Positions 55,288 through 64,000 of a stretch of DNA of 64,000 bases are shown here, one piece after another. The DNA comes from Salinibius halmophilus (lineage in GTDB: Bacteria > Pseudomonadota > Gammaproteobacteria > Pseudomonadales > Natronospirillaceae), in contig NZ_QPEP01000003.1 in the NCBI RefSeq assembly GCF_003577475.1, forward strand, positions 124,001 through 188,000, in the 5' to 3' direction. Each line of letters starts with the position of its first letter. The stretch's first letter is position 1. Both the position numbers and the translations under genes were made by a program. A model generated the notes under the pieces. It saw only the letters and a program-made list of their open reading frames with translations, searched no databases and had not been told where the DNA came from.

Positions 55288-56307
55288 CTATTGCAGCCAT
55301 TTTTGCCAAGCTGATGTTAAGCTTGATTGCAGCCACGGCTTAACTTGAACCGTGGCAAGTTCACCCGCTAATGCTTGTTTGATTAGGGCAACCGCTTCGT
55401 TGTTGCTGTTGAAGCGATAGCTGTCTGGATATTGTTCAACGTAACATAAATCATTGGGCACCACAGGAATACACCCTGCACTCACGGCTTCCAGCACCGC
55501 CAAGCCTTGAAACTCGTGCTTTGCCGTACTTATCACCACCTGAGCTTCGCCTAATAACTGCTGATACTGCGCGCGACTGACCCGCCCATCAGCAATGATG
55601 TGATTGGCAAAGCGCTGTCGAATTAACTCTAATGCAGGGACTGGACGCTTTCCTCGCGCGCCTAATAACGCAAGCTGAAAGGGCACGTCTTCGGTCGCCA
55701 ATAAGGTTAATATCTCAACCAAACGCTCTGGATTTTTGTCATATTCCCAACGGTGTGGCCAAACAATTAACGGCCGTTTTGGCCGCGCTTCAATTGGTAG
55801 CACTGGCACGGGCAATACACGCGCTTTGTCCAATATTCGCTGGCCAACACTGGTTGGCACATGATCTGGCATCTTGGCCAACAAGGCTTCAACACCCGCT
55901 ACAAAAGAATCGAGATTAAACTGCGAATTAAACGCTAGCTCATCGGCGGCCAGAGCGCTGTATAACTGCACCATTTGTGGATCGATGGAGCTGTGTTGTT
56001 GGTTCGATACTGGGTAAGCAAATTGATTCTCATGGAAGTATAAGCAAGACCTTACCCCATTGAGCTGCGGCATAATGCCTTTTAGGGTGGCAAGGTCTAC
56101 CATGGAGGTCGCCAACAGCATTTCTGGAGGTTTTGCTGGCAATACGTCTAACCAACTTAATGGGTTACCACGAATGCGCCAGCGAAAATGTCGCCCTGGC
56201 AGAGTAAACACTTGCCAATCGGCTACAACATTCTGACTAAGCCAACGCACCCAAGCTTGGTGGCTGTCGGCTTGATAGGCGGACAAAAGCCAAGTGTTTG
56301 CCATCAT
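55288..56307 (-). CDS. tRNA-queuosine alpha-mannosyltransferase-like glycosyltransferase
   Basis: A 339-residue GT4-like glycosyltransferase. The N-terminal region is the DUF3524 domain (WLLSAYQADSHQAWVRWL, FTLPGRHFRWRIRG, LYFHENQFAYP, LAADELAFNSQFNLDSF). The C-terminal half has PHRWEYDKNPERLVEIL and HEFQGLAVLEAVSAGCIPV, which bind the nucleotide sugar. In vertebrates the homologue GTDC1/QTMAN adds mannose to queuosine in tRNA-Asp. The bacterial role is inferred. It overlaps the upstream gene by four bases. Confidence 0.8.
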   Translation of the reverse strand: MMANTWLLSAYQADSHQAWVRWLSQNVVADWQVFTLPGRHFRWRIRGNPLSWLDVLPAKPPEMLLATSMVDLATLKGIMPQLNGVRSCLYFHENQFAYPVSNQQHSSIDPQMVQLYSALAADELAFNSQFNLDSFVAGVEALLAKMPDHVPTSVGQRILDKARVLPVPVLPIEARPKRPLIVWPHRWEYDKNPERLVEILTLLATEDVPFQLALLGARGKRPVPALELIRQRFANHIIADGRVSRAQYQQLLGEAQVVISTAKHEFQGLAVLEAVSAGCIPVVPNDLCYVEQYPDSYRFNSNNEAVALIKQALAGELATVQVKPWLQSSLTSAWQKWLQ

Positions 56308-56930
56308 TGCTGTGGCATCGCTTCGGCTGCTTGTTTTAACTGATTGACTTGCAACGCCAATAGTTCAAACCCTGGTTGACCGGCACTACCAGCGCGCAAA
56401 TCACTGATAATCTCAGCGAGCTGATTGACTAGGATATTCACCTCAAACAGATCATCACTGGTGCGGATGTCGCTCACAATTGGCGTGATTTTACCGGCTT
56501 CCTGCGCAATAGCCTGCGCCGTTTGTACCGCTAACGATGCATAGTTCGACATGTCAAAGCTAATGGCCGGTTGCTGAGCGATATAACTTAACCGGGTCAC
56601 CAATGCCGGCATTAAATAGACCAGCCCGTCACCATTACCCGGCCCGCGCCCGCCCGTAAACTGCGGGTCGATTGCATGCGCCATGTCTTCAACGTGTTTT
56701 TTCTTGTCGCTGAGGGTCGTTGCAATTTGCGCTTGCTCAATGGCTTGCTCAGCTAGCGCGAGTTCTTCTTGCGCACTCACAATCAAGCCATCCTGTTGTT
56801 TGGTAAACCGTGACGACTCGGTAATCTGATTTAATTGCCCAAGCACCGCCGGTGATAAAGGCGGCAATAAAGCCGCATTAAGCAATCCAACAATCATGGT
56901 GCACGTAAGCAACAGCAACAACCGCGGCAT
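56304..56930 (-). CDS. Exported helical protein of unknown function
   Basis: A 208-residue protein from ATG 56930 behind AAAGGGG, with a signal peptide (MPRLLLLLTCTMIVGLLNA). The rest is helical and rich in Gln, Ala and Glu, with a Gly-rich loop GGRGPGNGDG. Not recognised. Four-base overlap couples it to the glycosyltransferase. Confidence 0.65.
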   Translation of the reverse strand: MPRLLLLLTCTMIVGLLNAALLPPLSPAVLGQLNQITESSRFTKQQDGLIVSAQEELALAEQAIEQAQIATTLSDKKKHVEDMAHAIDPQFTGGRGPGNGDGLVYLMPALVTRLSYIAQQPAISFDMSNYASLAVQTAQAIAQEAGKITPIVSDIRTSDDLFEVNILVNQLAEIISDLRAGSAGQPGFELLALQVNQLKQAAEAMPQQ

Positions 56931-57139
56931 GTGATCCCCTTTATTCACAACTACCCATATTGTGACGTCATGGACGGCCGATTACCAATTTTGTCGGCGC
57001 ACATTGGGCATTTGGTAAACAGTGTGTTCAGCCTCTTCGCTAATGTTATAAAAAATTTGACTAACCGACTCAGGCTTTTTCCTTGTTTGGAATAAGAGGA
57101 ATCACGATAATACCCGCCATTGAGTATGGAGGTGAGCAA

Positions 57140-57715
57140 ATGAGCGACTATGCAATCATGCTGGTCAGTACCATTTTGGTAAACAATTTCGTCCTAGTGC
57201 AATTTTTGGGACTGTGTCCATTCATGGGTGTTTCAAATAAATTGGAAACCGCGATGGGCATGTCGCTGGCGACGACTTTTGTACTCACGCTGTCTTCCGT
57301 ATCGAGTTATCTAGTGTACGAGTGGATCTTATTGCCACTTGATCTGGCTTTTCTTCGCACCATTAGCTTCATTCTAGTGATTGCCGTGGTGGTGCAGTTC
57401 ACCGAGATGGTGGTTCGCAAAACTAGCCCGCTGCTTTATCGCGTGCTTGGTGTGTTCCTGCCACTGATTACAACCAACTGTGCGGTACTAGGCGTGGCAT
57501 TGCTGAACATCAACAAGTCGCACGGTTTTGTTGAGAGCCTTTTTTATGGTTTTGGTGCAGCCGTTGGTTTCTCGCTGGTGATGGTATTTTTCGCCGCCAT
57601 GCGCGAGCGCATCAACTTAAGTGACGTGCCAAAGCCCTTCCAAGGGGCGGCAATCGGCATGGTCACAGCCGGTTTCATGTCTTTAGCCTTTATGGGTTTT
57701 GCAGGCTTGGTGTAA
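57140..57715 (+). CDS. rnfA: Electron transport complex subunit RnfA
   Basis: A 191-residue membrane protein with six spans, starting [20 protein letters not shown] behind GGAGGTGA. It is one of the two homologous core subunits of Rnf, a redox-driven ion pump that also keeps SoxR reduced. First gene of the rnfABCDGE-nth operon. Confidence 0.95.
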   Translation: MSDYAIMLVSTILVNNFVLVQFLGLCPFMGVSNKLETAMGMSLATTFVLTLSSVSSYLVYEWILLPLDLAFLRTISFILVIAVVVQFTEMVVRKTSPLLYRVLGVFLPLITTNCAVLGVALLNINKSHGFVESLFYGFGAAVGFSLVMVFFAAMRERINLSDVPKPFQGAAIGMVTAGFMSLAFMGFAGLV

Positions 57716-57725
57716 GGAGACATAA

Positions 57726-58295
57726 ATGATTACGATTTTAGTCGCAATTGCTGCCCTAGGGATTTTGTCCCTATTGTTTGGCGCCTTGCTGGGTTTTGCA
57801 TCGGTTAAATTCCGCCCCGAAGGCAACCCAATTGTTGAACAAATTGATGCCATCTTGCCACAAACACAGTGCGGCCAGTGTGGTTATCCTGGCTGTCGCC
57901 CATATGCCGAGGCCATTGCCAATGGCGACGACATTAATAAGTGCCCTCCCGGGGGTGAAAGCACCATTTTGGCACTGGCCGATTTATTAGATGTAGAACC
58001 ACAGCCACTGGATGCCGAGCATGGTACCGAAAAACCTAAGCAAGTAGCGATTATTCGCGAAGACGAATGCATTGGCTGCACCAAATGTATTCAAGCTTGC
58101 CCAGTCGATGCCATTGTTGGCGCCGCCAAACAGATGCATACCGTGATTGCCGATGAGTGCACCGGCTGCGACCTGTGTGTTGACCCGTGCCCAGTAGATT
58201 GCATTGATATGGTGCCAGTAGAAACAACGCTCAACACTTGGTACTGGAACAAGCCAGATGCCAACATAATTGCTACCGATGGAGGCCGCCAGTGA
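57726..58295 (+). CDS. rnfB: Electron transport complex subunit RnfB
   Basis: A 189-residue protein: one N-terminal span, a [16 protein letters not shown] cluster site, and two ferredoxin clusters [12 protein letters not shown] and [12 protein letters not shown]. It accepts electrons into the Rnf complex. Confidence 0.96.
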   Translation: MITILVAIAALGILSLLFGALLGFASVKFRPEGNPIVEQIDAILPQTQCGQCGYPGCRPYAEAIANGDDINKCPPGGESTILALADLLDVEPQPLDAEHGTEKPKQVAIIREDECIGCTKCIQACPVDAIVGAAKQMHTVIADECTGCDLCVDPCPVDCIDMVPVETTLNTWYWNKPDANIIATDGGRQ

Positions 58296-60526
58296 ACGCG
58301 ATTGCGAAACAAGTTTGGGCATTACCTGGCGGTATTCATCCACCAGAAAACAAACATCAATCAACGGCCAGTGCAATTGCTGAACCCTTTATCCCAACTG
58401 AGTTGGTATTGCCGTTGTCACAGCATATTGGCAGCCCATCAAAGGTGGTGGTTGCAGTAGGCGATGCCGTATTAAAAGGCCAGCTACTAGCCGAATGCCA
58501 AGGCAATGTAAGCGCTGCCGTGCACGCACCGACTTCTGGTGTGATTAGCGCTATTGAAAACAGAGCCATTCCTCATGCATCGGGCATGTCGGCAATGGCA
58601 ATTGTGCTAAAACCAGATGGCAAGGATCAATGGCGTGAGCGTCAGCCTTGGCAAAACTGGCGCGACATGCCTCGCGACGACATCTTTGCTCGCATCGCAG
58701 CTGCTGGTGTCATTGGCCTAGGTGGCGCGGGTTTCCCAACAGCAACCAAACTTGGCTTTGATCCTGAGCGCATCAATACATTGGTGCTTAACGGTACCGA
58801 GTGTGAGCCTTATATAACTGCTGATGACATGATTATGCGCGAGCGGGCCGATGAAATCATCGCTGGCGCGCAAATTATGGCCGACCTATTACAGGTTGAA
58901 CGGGTGCTAATTGGTATTGAAGACAATAAACCCGAAGCCATCGCGGCAATGCAAGCTGCGATACCAGACTCCTTGGCTGCACGCTTTATCATCAAAACTT
59001 TTGCCACCAAGTACCCAAGCGGTGGCGAAAAGCAATTGATCTGGATTTTAACCGGTCAAGAAGTACCAAGTGGGCGTATTCCAGCCGACTTAGGCATTGT
59101 CTGCCAGAACGTTGGTACCGCTGCTGCACTGTACCGGGCCGTAGTGCAAGATGAGCCACTAATCAGCCGCATCACAACCGTAACCGGCGATGCCGTTGGC
59201 CAACTTGGCAACCGCGAGGTGCTCATTGGCACCCCCATGAATGAGTTGCTCGAGGCCCATAATGTCGATTGGCAAAAGGCCGACCGCTTGGTAATGGGCG
59301 GCCCTATGATGGGTGTGGCCTTAGCCGATGCCAAGGTACCGGTGATCAAAACAACCAACTGTTTGCTGTTGCCCACGCGCAAAGAGTTACCATTAGCTGG
59401 CCCTGAAATGCCGTGTATTCGCTGCGGTCATTGTGAACAAGCATGTCCAGCTGGCTTACTGCCGCAGCAAATGCTGTTCTATGCAAAAAATAAAGAGCTC
59501 GAACGCCTTGAGCAACAGAACTTGTTCGACTGCATTGAGTGCGGTGCCTGTGCTTATGTTTGCCCAAGTGATATCCCACTGGTGCAGTATTACCGCTTTG
59601 GCAAAGGCGAAATTCGCCGTGAACAAGCAGAGCATGAAAAATCGGAACGCGCCAAAGCTCGATTCGAGGCTCGCCAAGCACGCTTAGAAGCCGAAAAAGC
59701 GGAAAAAGAAGCCAAGCGCCAAGCCCGTGCCGAAGCTGCTCGCAAAGCCGCTGAAGCGAAGAAAAAAGAAGGTAGCGCAGCACCAGCGGCCATTGCCAAA
59801 GCCACCAGCAAGGTAGCAGCGCAGTCTGGACCAATCGATATTGCAGCCTTAGAAAAAGCCGTTGCCAGCGCCCAGGCAAAAGTTGATCAGGCCATTGTTA
59901 AGCTCAATGAGGCCAAAGAAACCGACCCAGGTAATTTACCGGCTTATGAGCGTGCTTTAGGTAAGTTTGAAGAAAAGTTAGCAAAAGCAAAAACAGCGCT
60001 AACGGAAGGCAAAGCCAAAGCAGATGATCCCGTTGAGCGCGCCAAGCGCCAGGCTGCCGCCAAGGCCGCAGGGGTTGGCCCGTCGGTAGCAGACTTGGAA
60101 AAAAAGGTTGCCACACAGCGCCAGCGCTTACAAAAGATTGCCGAGAAGCTGAAAGCCGCGCAAGACAATGGCGACGATACCAGCGCTATTGAAAAGGGCA
60201 TGCAAGCAACGCAAGCAAGGCTTAACAAAGCACAAGCCGAGCTGGATAAGGCCAAAGCCGAGCAAGCACCGGCAGATGATGTGGGGGCGAAAGCCATTGC
60301 GGCAGCAAAAGAAGCAGCTGCCAAACGTGCCGCGGGCATAGGACCTAGCGCCGATGAACTGCGCGGCAAAGTTGCCAAGCAGCAAGAGCGGCTGGCAAAA
60401 ATAGAGCAGAAACTGGCCGACGCACAAGCCGCCGGTGAGGATGTATCTGCGATTGAAAAAGGTCGCGATGCTACCGCAAAACGACTTGAAAAAATGCAAG
60501 CTGAACTAGCACAGCTGGAGGAATAA
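58292..60526 (+). CDS. rnfC: Electron transport complex subunit RnfC
   Basis: A 744-residue subunit from GTG 58292, which overlaps the rnfB stop (GTGA) behind GGAGG. NADH/FMN-binding motifs are [13 protein letters not shown] and NGTECEPY, and two 4Fe-4S clusters are [12 protein letters not shown] and [12 protein letters not shown]. From about residue 450 the tail is a long Ala/Lys/Glu coiled coil with three related repeats of about 60-70 residues (two begin GPS-A/D-DL/ELR). Long tails are usual in gammaproteobacterial RnfC. Confidence 0.95.
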   Translation: MNAIAKQVWALPGGIHPPENKHQSTASAIAEPFIPTELVLPLSQHIGSPSKVVVAVGDAVLKGQLLAECQGNVSAAVHAPTSGVISAIENRAIPHASGMSAMAIVLKPDGKDQWRERQPWQNWRDMPRDDIFARIAAAGVIGLGGAGFPTATKLGFDPERINTLVLNGTECEPYITADDMIMRERADEIIAGAQIMADLLQVERVLIGIEDNKPEAIAAMQAAIPDSLAARFIIKTFATKYPSGGEKQLIWILTGQEVPSGRIPADLGIVCQNVGTAAALYRAVVQDEPLISRITTVTGDAVGQLGNREVLIGTPMNELLEAHNVDWQKADRLVMGGPMMGVALADAKVPVIKTTNCLLLPTRKELPLAGPEMPCIRCGHCEQACPAGLLPQQMLFYAKNKELERLEQQNLFDCIECGACAYVCPSDIPLVQYYRFGKGEIRREQAEHEKSERAKARFEARQARLEAEKAEKEAKRQARAEAARKAAEAKKKEGSAAPAAIAKATSKVAAQSGPIDIAALEKAVASAQAKVDQAIVKLNEAKETDPGNLPAYERALGKFEEKLAKAKTALTEGKAKADDPVERAKRQAAAKAAGVGPSVADLEKKVATQRQRLQKIAEKLKAAQDNGDDTSAIEKGMQATQARLNKAQAELDKAKAEQAPADDVGAKAIAAAKEAAAKRAAGIGPSADELRGKVAKQQERLAKIEQKLADAQAAGEDVSAIEKGRDATAKRLEKMQAELAQLEE

Positions 60527-61545
60527 TGCCGCTCATCACCCTATCTTCACCTCATAGTGCCAAACCAACGAAAATTAGCACTGTTATGGGTACCGTGTTG
60601 TTGTGCATGATTCCTGGCTTCATTGCATTAACAGTGTTTTTTAGCTACGGCTATCTTATCAACCTCGCCCTAGCAGTAGTCACAGCACTACTGCTGGAAG
60701 CAGGCTCACTGGCGCTGCGCAAACGACCAATTAAGTTCTTTATTACCGACTTAAGTGTGGTGGTCACGGCAGCGCTACTGGCTGCCTCGCTACCGCCGTT
60801 TGCACCCTGGTGGATTACTGTCGTTGGCACCGCTACAGCGGTATTATTTGGCAAGCATATTTTTGGTGGCATGGGGCAAAACCCGTTTAATCCAGCCATG
60901 CTTGCTTACGCCCTACTGCTGGTGTCGTTTCCAGTTCAAATGACCACTAATTGGCCTGTCGTGGACGTCTACGTCAGCATAGGCGATACCTTACGAGCCA
61001 TTTTTGCTGGCAATGTGGTAGATGGCTGGGTAGGTGCCACCCCACTAGATTATTATAAGTTGAATCTGGCGACCCAAACGGCGGACGAAATACTCGCCAG
61101 CAGCCTATTTAACGGCTGGCTACCCGCTGGTTGGGTGTGGGTTAGCCTTGCTTGGCTTGCCGGTGGCTTGGTGCTGATTTGGCGGCGCATCATTACTTGG
61201 CATCTGCCAGTGAGCATGATTGCCACCCTCGCCTTGTTATCACTGGTATTTGGTATTGATAGCGACAGTTTCACCCCAGCAAGCATTCACCTGCTGGCCG
61301 GTGCAACCATGCTGGGTGCTTTCTTTATTATTACCGACCCTGTTAGTTGTGCCACCAGTAATCGCGGCAAGCTCGTATTCGGGGCTGGCGTTGGCGTGCT
61401 CACCTATGTGATTCGCACCTGGGGCAACTATCCAGATGCGATTGCTTTCGCCACCCTTTTGATGAATTTCGCCGCACCATTCATTGACCACTACACCAAA
61501 CCGCGCACCTATGGGCATACCAAGGCGCACAAAGGTCACAAATAG
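60526..61545 (+). CDS. rnfD: Electron transport complex subunit RnfD
   Basis: A 339-residue membrane subunit with about nine spans. The covalent FMN site is GATPLD with Thr172. ATG overlaps the rnfC stop by one base. Confidence 0.95.
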   Translation: MPLITLSSPHSAKPTKISTVMGTVLLCMIPGFIALTVFFSYGYLINLALAVVTALLLEAGSLALRKRPIKFFITDLSVVVTAALLAASLPPFAPWWITVVGTATAVLFGKHIFGGMGQNPFNPAMLAYALLLVSFPVQMTTNWPVVDVYVSIGDTLRAIFAGNVVDGWVGATPLDYYKLNLATQTADEILASSLFNGWLPAGWVWVSLAWLAGGLVLIWRRIITWHLPVSMIATLALLSLVFGIDSDSFTPASIHLLAGATMLGAFFIITDPVSCATSNRGKLVFGAGVGVLTYVIRTWGNYPDAIAFATLLMNFAAPFIDHYTKPRTYGHTKAHKGHK

Positions 61546-61556
61546 GAGCGCAACGA

Positions 61557-62195
61557 ATGGAACTTAAACAAAATATAATTCGCAATGCCATTGGCCTCAG
61601 CTTGTTTGCCTTGTTAACGGCAGGGTTAATTGCCGCCACACAGCAAAGCACCAAAACACAAATTGCTGATAACCAAGCCGAATTCGCCGCGCGCCAGCTC
61701 GTTGACTTGCTACCCGAAGCATTTAAGCAGCAAGACATTCTCAACCAGCAGGTCGCGCTGTCTAACAACGAGTTATCGCTTATTGGCAAAGCCACGACTG
61801 ATAACGGCTGGCAAGTGCTAGACAGTGAGGGCAACATCGCTGGCATTATTCTGCCGGTGAGCGCACCGAATGCCTACACCGAGACCATTGAGTTGCTAGT
61901 GGGTATCGCGGCCGATGGCGAGTTATGGGGTGTGCGCGTGGCGCATCACAAAGAAACGCCAGGCTTGGGCGATCAAATTGAAATAAAGAAATCTGACTGG
62001 ATTCTACAGTTCGACGGCAAGTCTTTAACAATGCCAATGCCAGAGCTATGGGCGGTTAAAAAAGATGGCGGCGAATTCGATCAGCTAACGGGCGCAACCA
62101 TTACGCCAAGAGCCATCGTTAATGCCGTGCGCAACAGCTTGCAGTACTTTCAAGCTAACCAGCAAGGATTACTAATTCGAGGAGGTCAATCATGA
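61557..62195 (+). CDS. rnfG: Electron transport complex subunit RnfG
   Basis: A 212-residue subunit with one N-terminal span and a periplasmic flavin domain; covalent FMN motif TGATITPRA with Thr183. AGGAG lies upstream of ATG. Confidence 0.95.
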   Translation: MELKQNIIRNAIGLSLFALLTAGLIAATQQSTKTQIADNQAEFAARQLVDLLPEAFKQQDILNQQVALSNNELSLIGKATTDNGWQVLDSEGNIAGIILPVSAPNAYTETIELLVGIAADGELWGVRVAHHKETPGLGDQIEIKKSDWILQFDGKSLTMPMPELWAVKKDGGEFDQLTGATITPRAIVNAVRNSLQYFQANQQGLLIRGGQS

Positions 62196-62893
62196 CAGAG
62201 TTTAATAAGATCGCCTTCGATGGCCTGTGGAAAAACAACCCAGCCTTGGTTCAACTACTTGGCCTGTGTCCGCTGCTTGCAGTAACTGGCTCGGTTGTTA
62301 ATGCACTCGGTCTAGGCCTGGCCACCACCTTGGTATTAGTAGGCTCAAACGCTGCCGTATCGCTGATTCGCAACCACGTTAGTGACGCCGTGCGCTTGCC
62401 AGCCTTTGTGATGATTATTGCAAGCTTAGTGACCTGTGCAGAGCTGCTCATGCAGGCATTTACCTACGAGCTGTATCAAGTACTCGGCATTTTCATTCCA
62501 TTGATCGTGACCAACTGTGCCATTCTCGGTCGAGCCGATGGCTTTGCCCGCAAAAACAGCCTACTGCCAGCCACCTTTGATGGCTTGATGATGGGCGTTG
62601 GTTTTTCAGCCGTACTCGTGCTTTTGGGTGCCATGCGCGAAGTACTCGGCACAGGCACCTTGTTTGGCAACATGGAGCTACTATTCGGTGCCAGCGCCTC
62701 ATCATGGGAACTGCATTTATTTGGGGAGCAGTACCCAGACTTTCTGTTTGCGGTATTACCACCTGGGGCCTTTGTGCTGATGGGTTTAATTATTGCCGTA
62801 AAAAACATAATTGATGCCAAAATTGAAGCAGCTGCAAAAGCCAAGGCCGCCCCAGTGCAAGCCGGTAGCAAGCGAGTACGGGTAACAAGCTAG
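62192..62893 (+). CDS. rnfE: Electron transport complex subunit RnfE
   Basis: A 233-residue membrane subunit, homologous to RnfA, with six spans: [20 protein letters not shown] and [17 protein letters not shown]. Four-base overlap with rnfG. Confidence 0.95.
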   Translation: MTEFNKIAFDGLWKNNPALVQLLGLCPLLAVTGSVVNALGLGLATTLVLVGSNAAVSLIRNHVSDAVRLPAFVMIIASLVTCAELLMQAFTYELYQVLGIFIPLIVTNCAILGRADGFARKNSLLPATFDGLMMGVGFSAVLVLLGAMREVLGTGTLFGNMELLFGASASSWELHLFGEQYPDFLFAVLPPGAFVLMGLIIAVKNIIDAKIEAAAKAKAAPVQAGSKRVRVTS

Positions 62894-63054
62894 TCGAAGA
62901 ATGCTATTAACTTGCGCAAAGATGGTGCTAGCGGAGTTTGATTATAAACACGCCGGCACCACCTGTAGGGCTTCTCAAGTGAATGGCATAGGCTAGTCAA
63001 GTGAATCGATAGCCTGTTAGCATGCTTCGCTCAGGCTATTTTCAGGGCATATTT

Positions 63055-63687
63055 GTGAATAAACAGAAAAGAACCGAGATTTTCACCCGCTTTCGTGAAA
63101 ATAATCCCAAACCACAAACCGAGCTTGAATGGCAAACGCCCTTCGAGCTTTTGGTAGCTGTCACTTTATCGGCGCAAGCAACCGATGTTGGTGTTAATAA
63201 AGCGACGCGCAAATTATTCCCAGTTGCCAACACGCCAGAAGCGATTTATGACTTGGGCGTGGAAGGCTTAAAGCAGTACATCAAAACCATCGGCTTGTTT
63301 AATAGCAAAGCCGAGAATGTGATTAAAGCCTGTAAAATTCTCATTGAGCAACACAACAGCCAGGTACCAGAAAGCCGCGAAGCGCTAGAAGCCCTGCCAG
63401 GCGTGGGCCGAAAGACCGCCAACGTGGTGTTAAACACAGCCTTTGGCTGGCCTGTTATGGCCGTGGATACGCATATTTTTCGGGTTGCCAATCGAACCAA
63501 CATCGCCAAAGGCAAAGATGTAAGAGAGGTTGAAGACCGCTTGGTGCGCTTGGTACCAAAAGAATTTTTATTAGATGCACATCACTGGCTCATTCTGCAT
63601 GGCCGTTATGTATGCAAAGCACGTAAGCCTCAATGCGGTAGTTGCCTAATTGAAGATTTGTGCGAATACAAAATGAAAACCGACTGA
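63055..63687 (+). CDS. nth: Endonuclease III
   Basis: A 210-residue DNA glycosylase/lyase for oxidised pyrimidines. GTG 63055 gives (M)NKQKRTEIFTRFRENNP, the E. coli start. The helix-hairpin-helix is LPGVGRKTANVV with the catalytic Lys, the Asp lies in VDTHIFRVANR, and the cluster cysteines are in CKARKPQCGSCLIEDLC. Standard gene order after rnfE. Confidence 0.95.
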   Translation: MNKQKRTEIFTRFRENNPKPQTELEWQTPFELLVAVTLSAQATDVGVNKATRKLFPVANTPEAIYDLGVEGLKQYIKTIGLFNSKAENVIKACKILIEQHNSQVPESREALEALPGVGRKTANVVLNTAFGWPVMAVDTHIFRVANRTNIAKGKDVREVEDRLVRLVPKEFLLDAHHWLILHGRYVCKARKPQCGSCLIEDLCEYKMKTD

Positions 63688-63770
63688 TACCAAACTACCC
63701 ATTTGTTTACATTTTGCTGGGATATAGTTTCTATTGCCGTGAACGGAACCGTCACTGGAGGACTTATATC

Positions 63771-64000
63771 ATGGCCGTAGACATTTTGATTTTGCTTATT
63801 GCGCTAGTAGTCGGCTTTGCGATTGGCGTTATCGCCAACTGCCAATTAGTGATTGGGTTAATATTTTCCGTCACTGGCTACCGACCCTTGTCGGAAACTC
63901 TGGCATGCAAGGATACCTTCTTGCGCCACATGCTCCCACTTTGGTTAGCGCTGTCGTTAATAACTGGTTTGATTGTTTGGCAATTTGGTGTCAGCGTAGG
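63771..64000 (+). CDS. Membrane protein, cut by the right edge
   Basis: ATG 63771 follows GGAGG. The open frame encodes MAVDILILLIALVVGFAIGV, then polar LACKDTFLRHM and another hydrophobic stretch (LPLWLALSLITGLIVW). At least two spans are visible. Family not recognised. Confidence 0.6.
   Translation, partial: MAVDILILLIALVVGFAIGVIANCQLVIGLIFSVTGYRPLSETLACKDTFLRHMLPLWLALSLITGLIVWQFGVSV

Noticed and set aside
54406-63700. TACCAAACTACC motif near 54406 and 63688, with a similar one near 36026
   Set aside because: Too short and too few copies to separate from chance; positions relative to genes differ.

Overview
The window is chromosomal DNA of a marine-type gammaproteobacterium. The purC, rlmF, pdxH, argS, argG, nth and rnf products read like Vibrio, Pseudoalteromonas or Oceanospirillales proteins, GC is moderate, and secreted proteins carry long Thr-Pro linkers. 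A Saccharospirillaceae/Reinekea-like host is possible, but that is a guess from style. Many starts were reassigned from Shine-Dalgarno position and family alignment (GTG for ybiT, yajQ, rnfC, nth, rlmF and the REP-type transposase).

Layout. 1-2943: an ABC permease running off the left edge and rlmF. 3003-10395: two paralogous lamin-tail metalloprotease lipoproteins, the second broken by an internal deletion, flanking a rhodanese / YeeE-type sulfur transporter / 58-aa protein operon. 10396-22429: mostly leftward housekeeping and small enzymes (SDR, GNATs, sseA, purC, an Rpn-type nuclease, HIT, prolyl aminopeptidase, cupin, HAD, NUDIX), with rightward ybiT. 22484-29862: a leftover EAL-domain tail, then a MacA-like adaptor, an ATPase and two tandem double-module FtsX-type permeases, paralogues of the one at the left edge. 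29909-35892: two very large GH19-type chitinases, one exported and one a lipoprotein. 36456-37854: a REP-type (HUH) transposase and initiator tRNA-fMet. 37916-39433: a DUF2007-type protein, yajQ and a tiny stand-alone chitin-binding module. 39460-46219: a catecholate-siderophore ABC operon with Fur-like sites, a divergent LacI regulator, two small proteins and an MFS carrier. 46274-56930: argG, pdxH, a lipoprotein, cysK, a GNAT, argS, membrane and outer-membrane proteins and a tRNA-queuosine mannosyltransferase-like enzyme. 57140-63687: the complete rnfABCDGE-nth cluster, then a membrane protein cut by the right edge.

Themes. Chitin use is supported by two chitinases and a stand-alone binding module, the latter behind an AT-rich promoter with a LacI-type palindrome. 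Sulfur handling recurs (two rhodaneses, a YeeE transporter, cysK). Iron uptake and the Rnf electron pump complete the physiology.

The most unusual content is non-coding. Two dispersed repeat families occupy 3' ends of genes. Family A is a hairpin bounded by CTAGA and TGAC, with arms that differ between copies yet always pair; it includes a five-unit 47-bp array. Family B is a three-stem element whose stems also change in a compensatory way and which always lies beside the stop codon of a leftward gene. A REP-type transposase in the same window is a natural candidate for their mobility, but no link is shown by the sequence alone.
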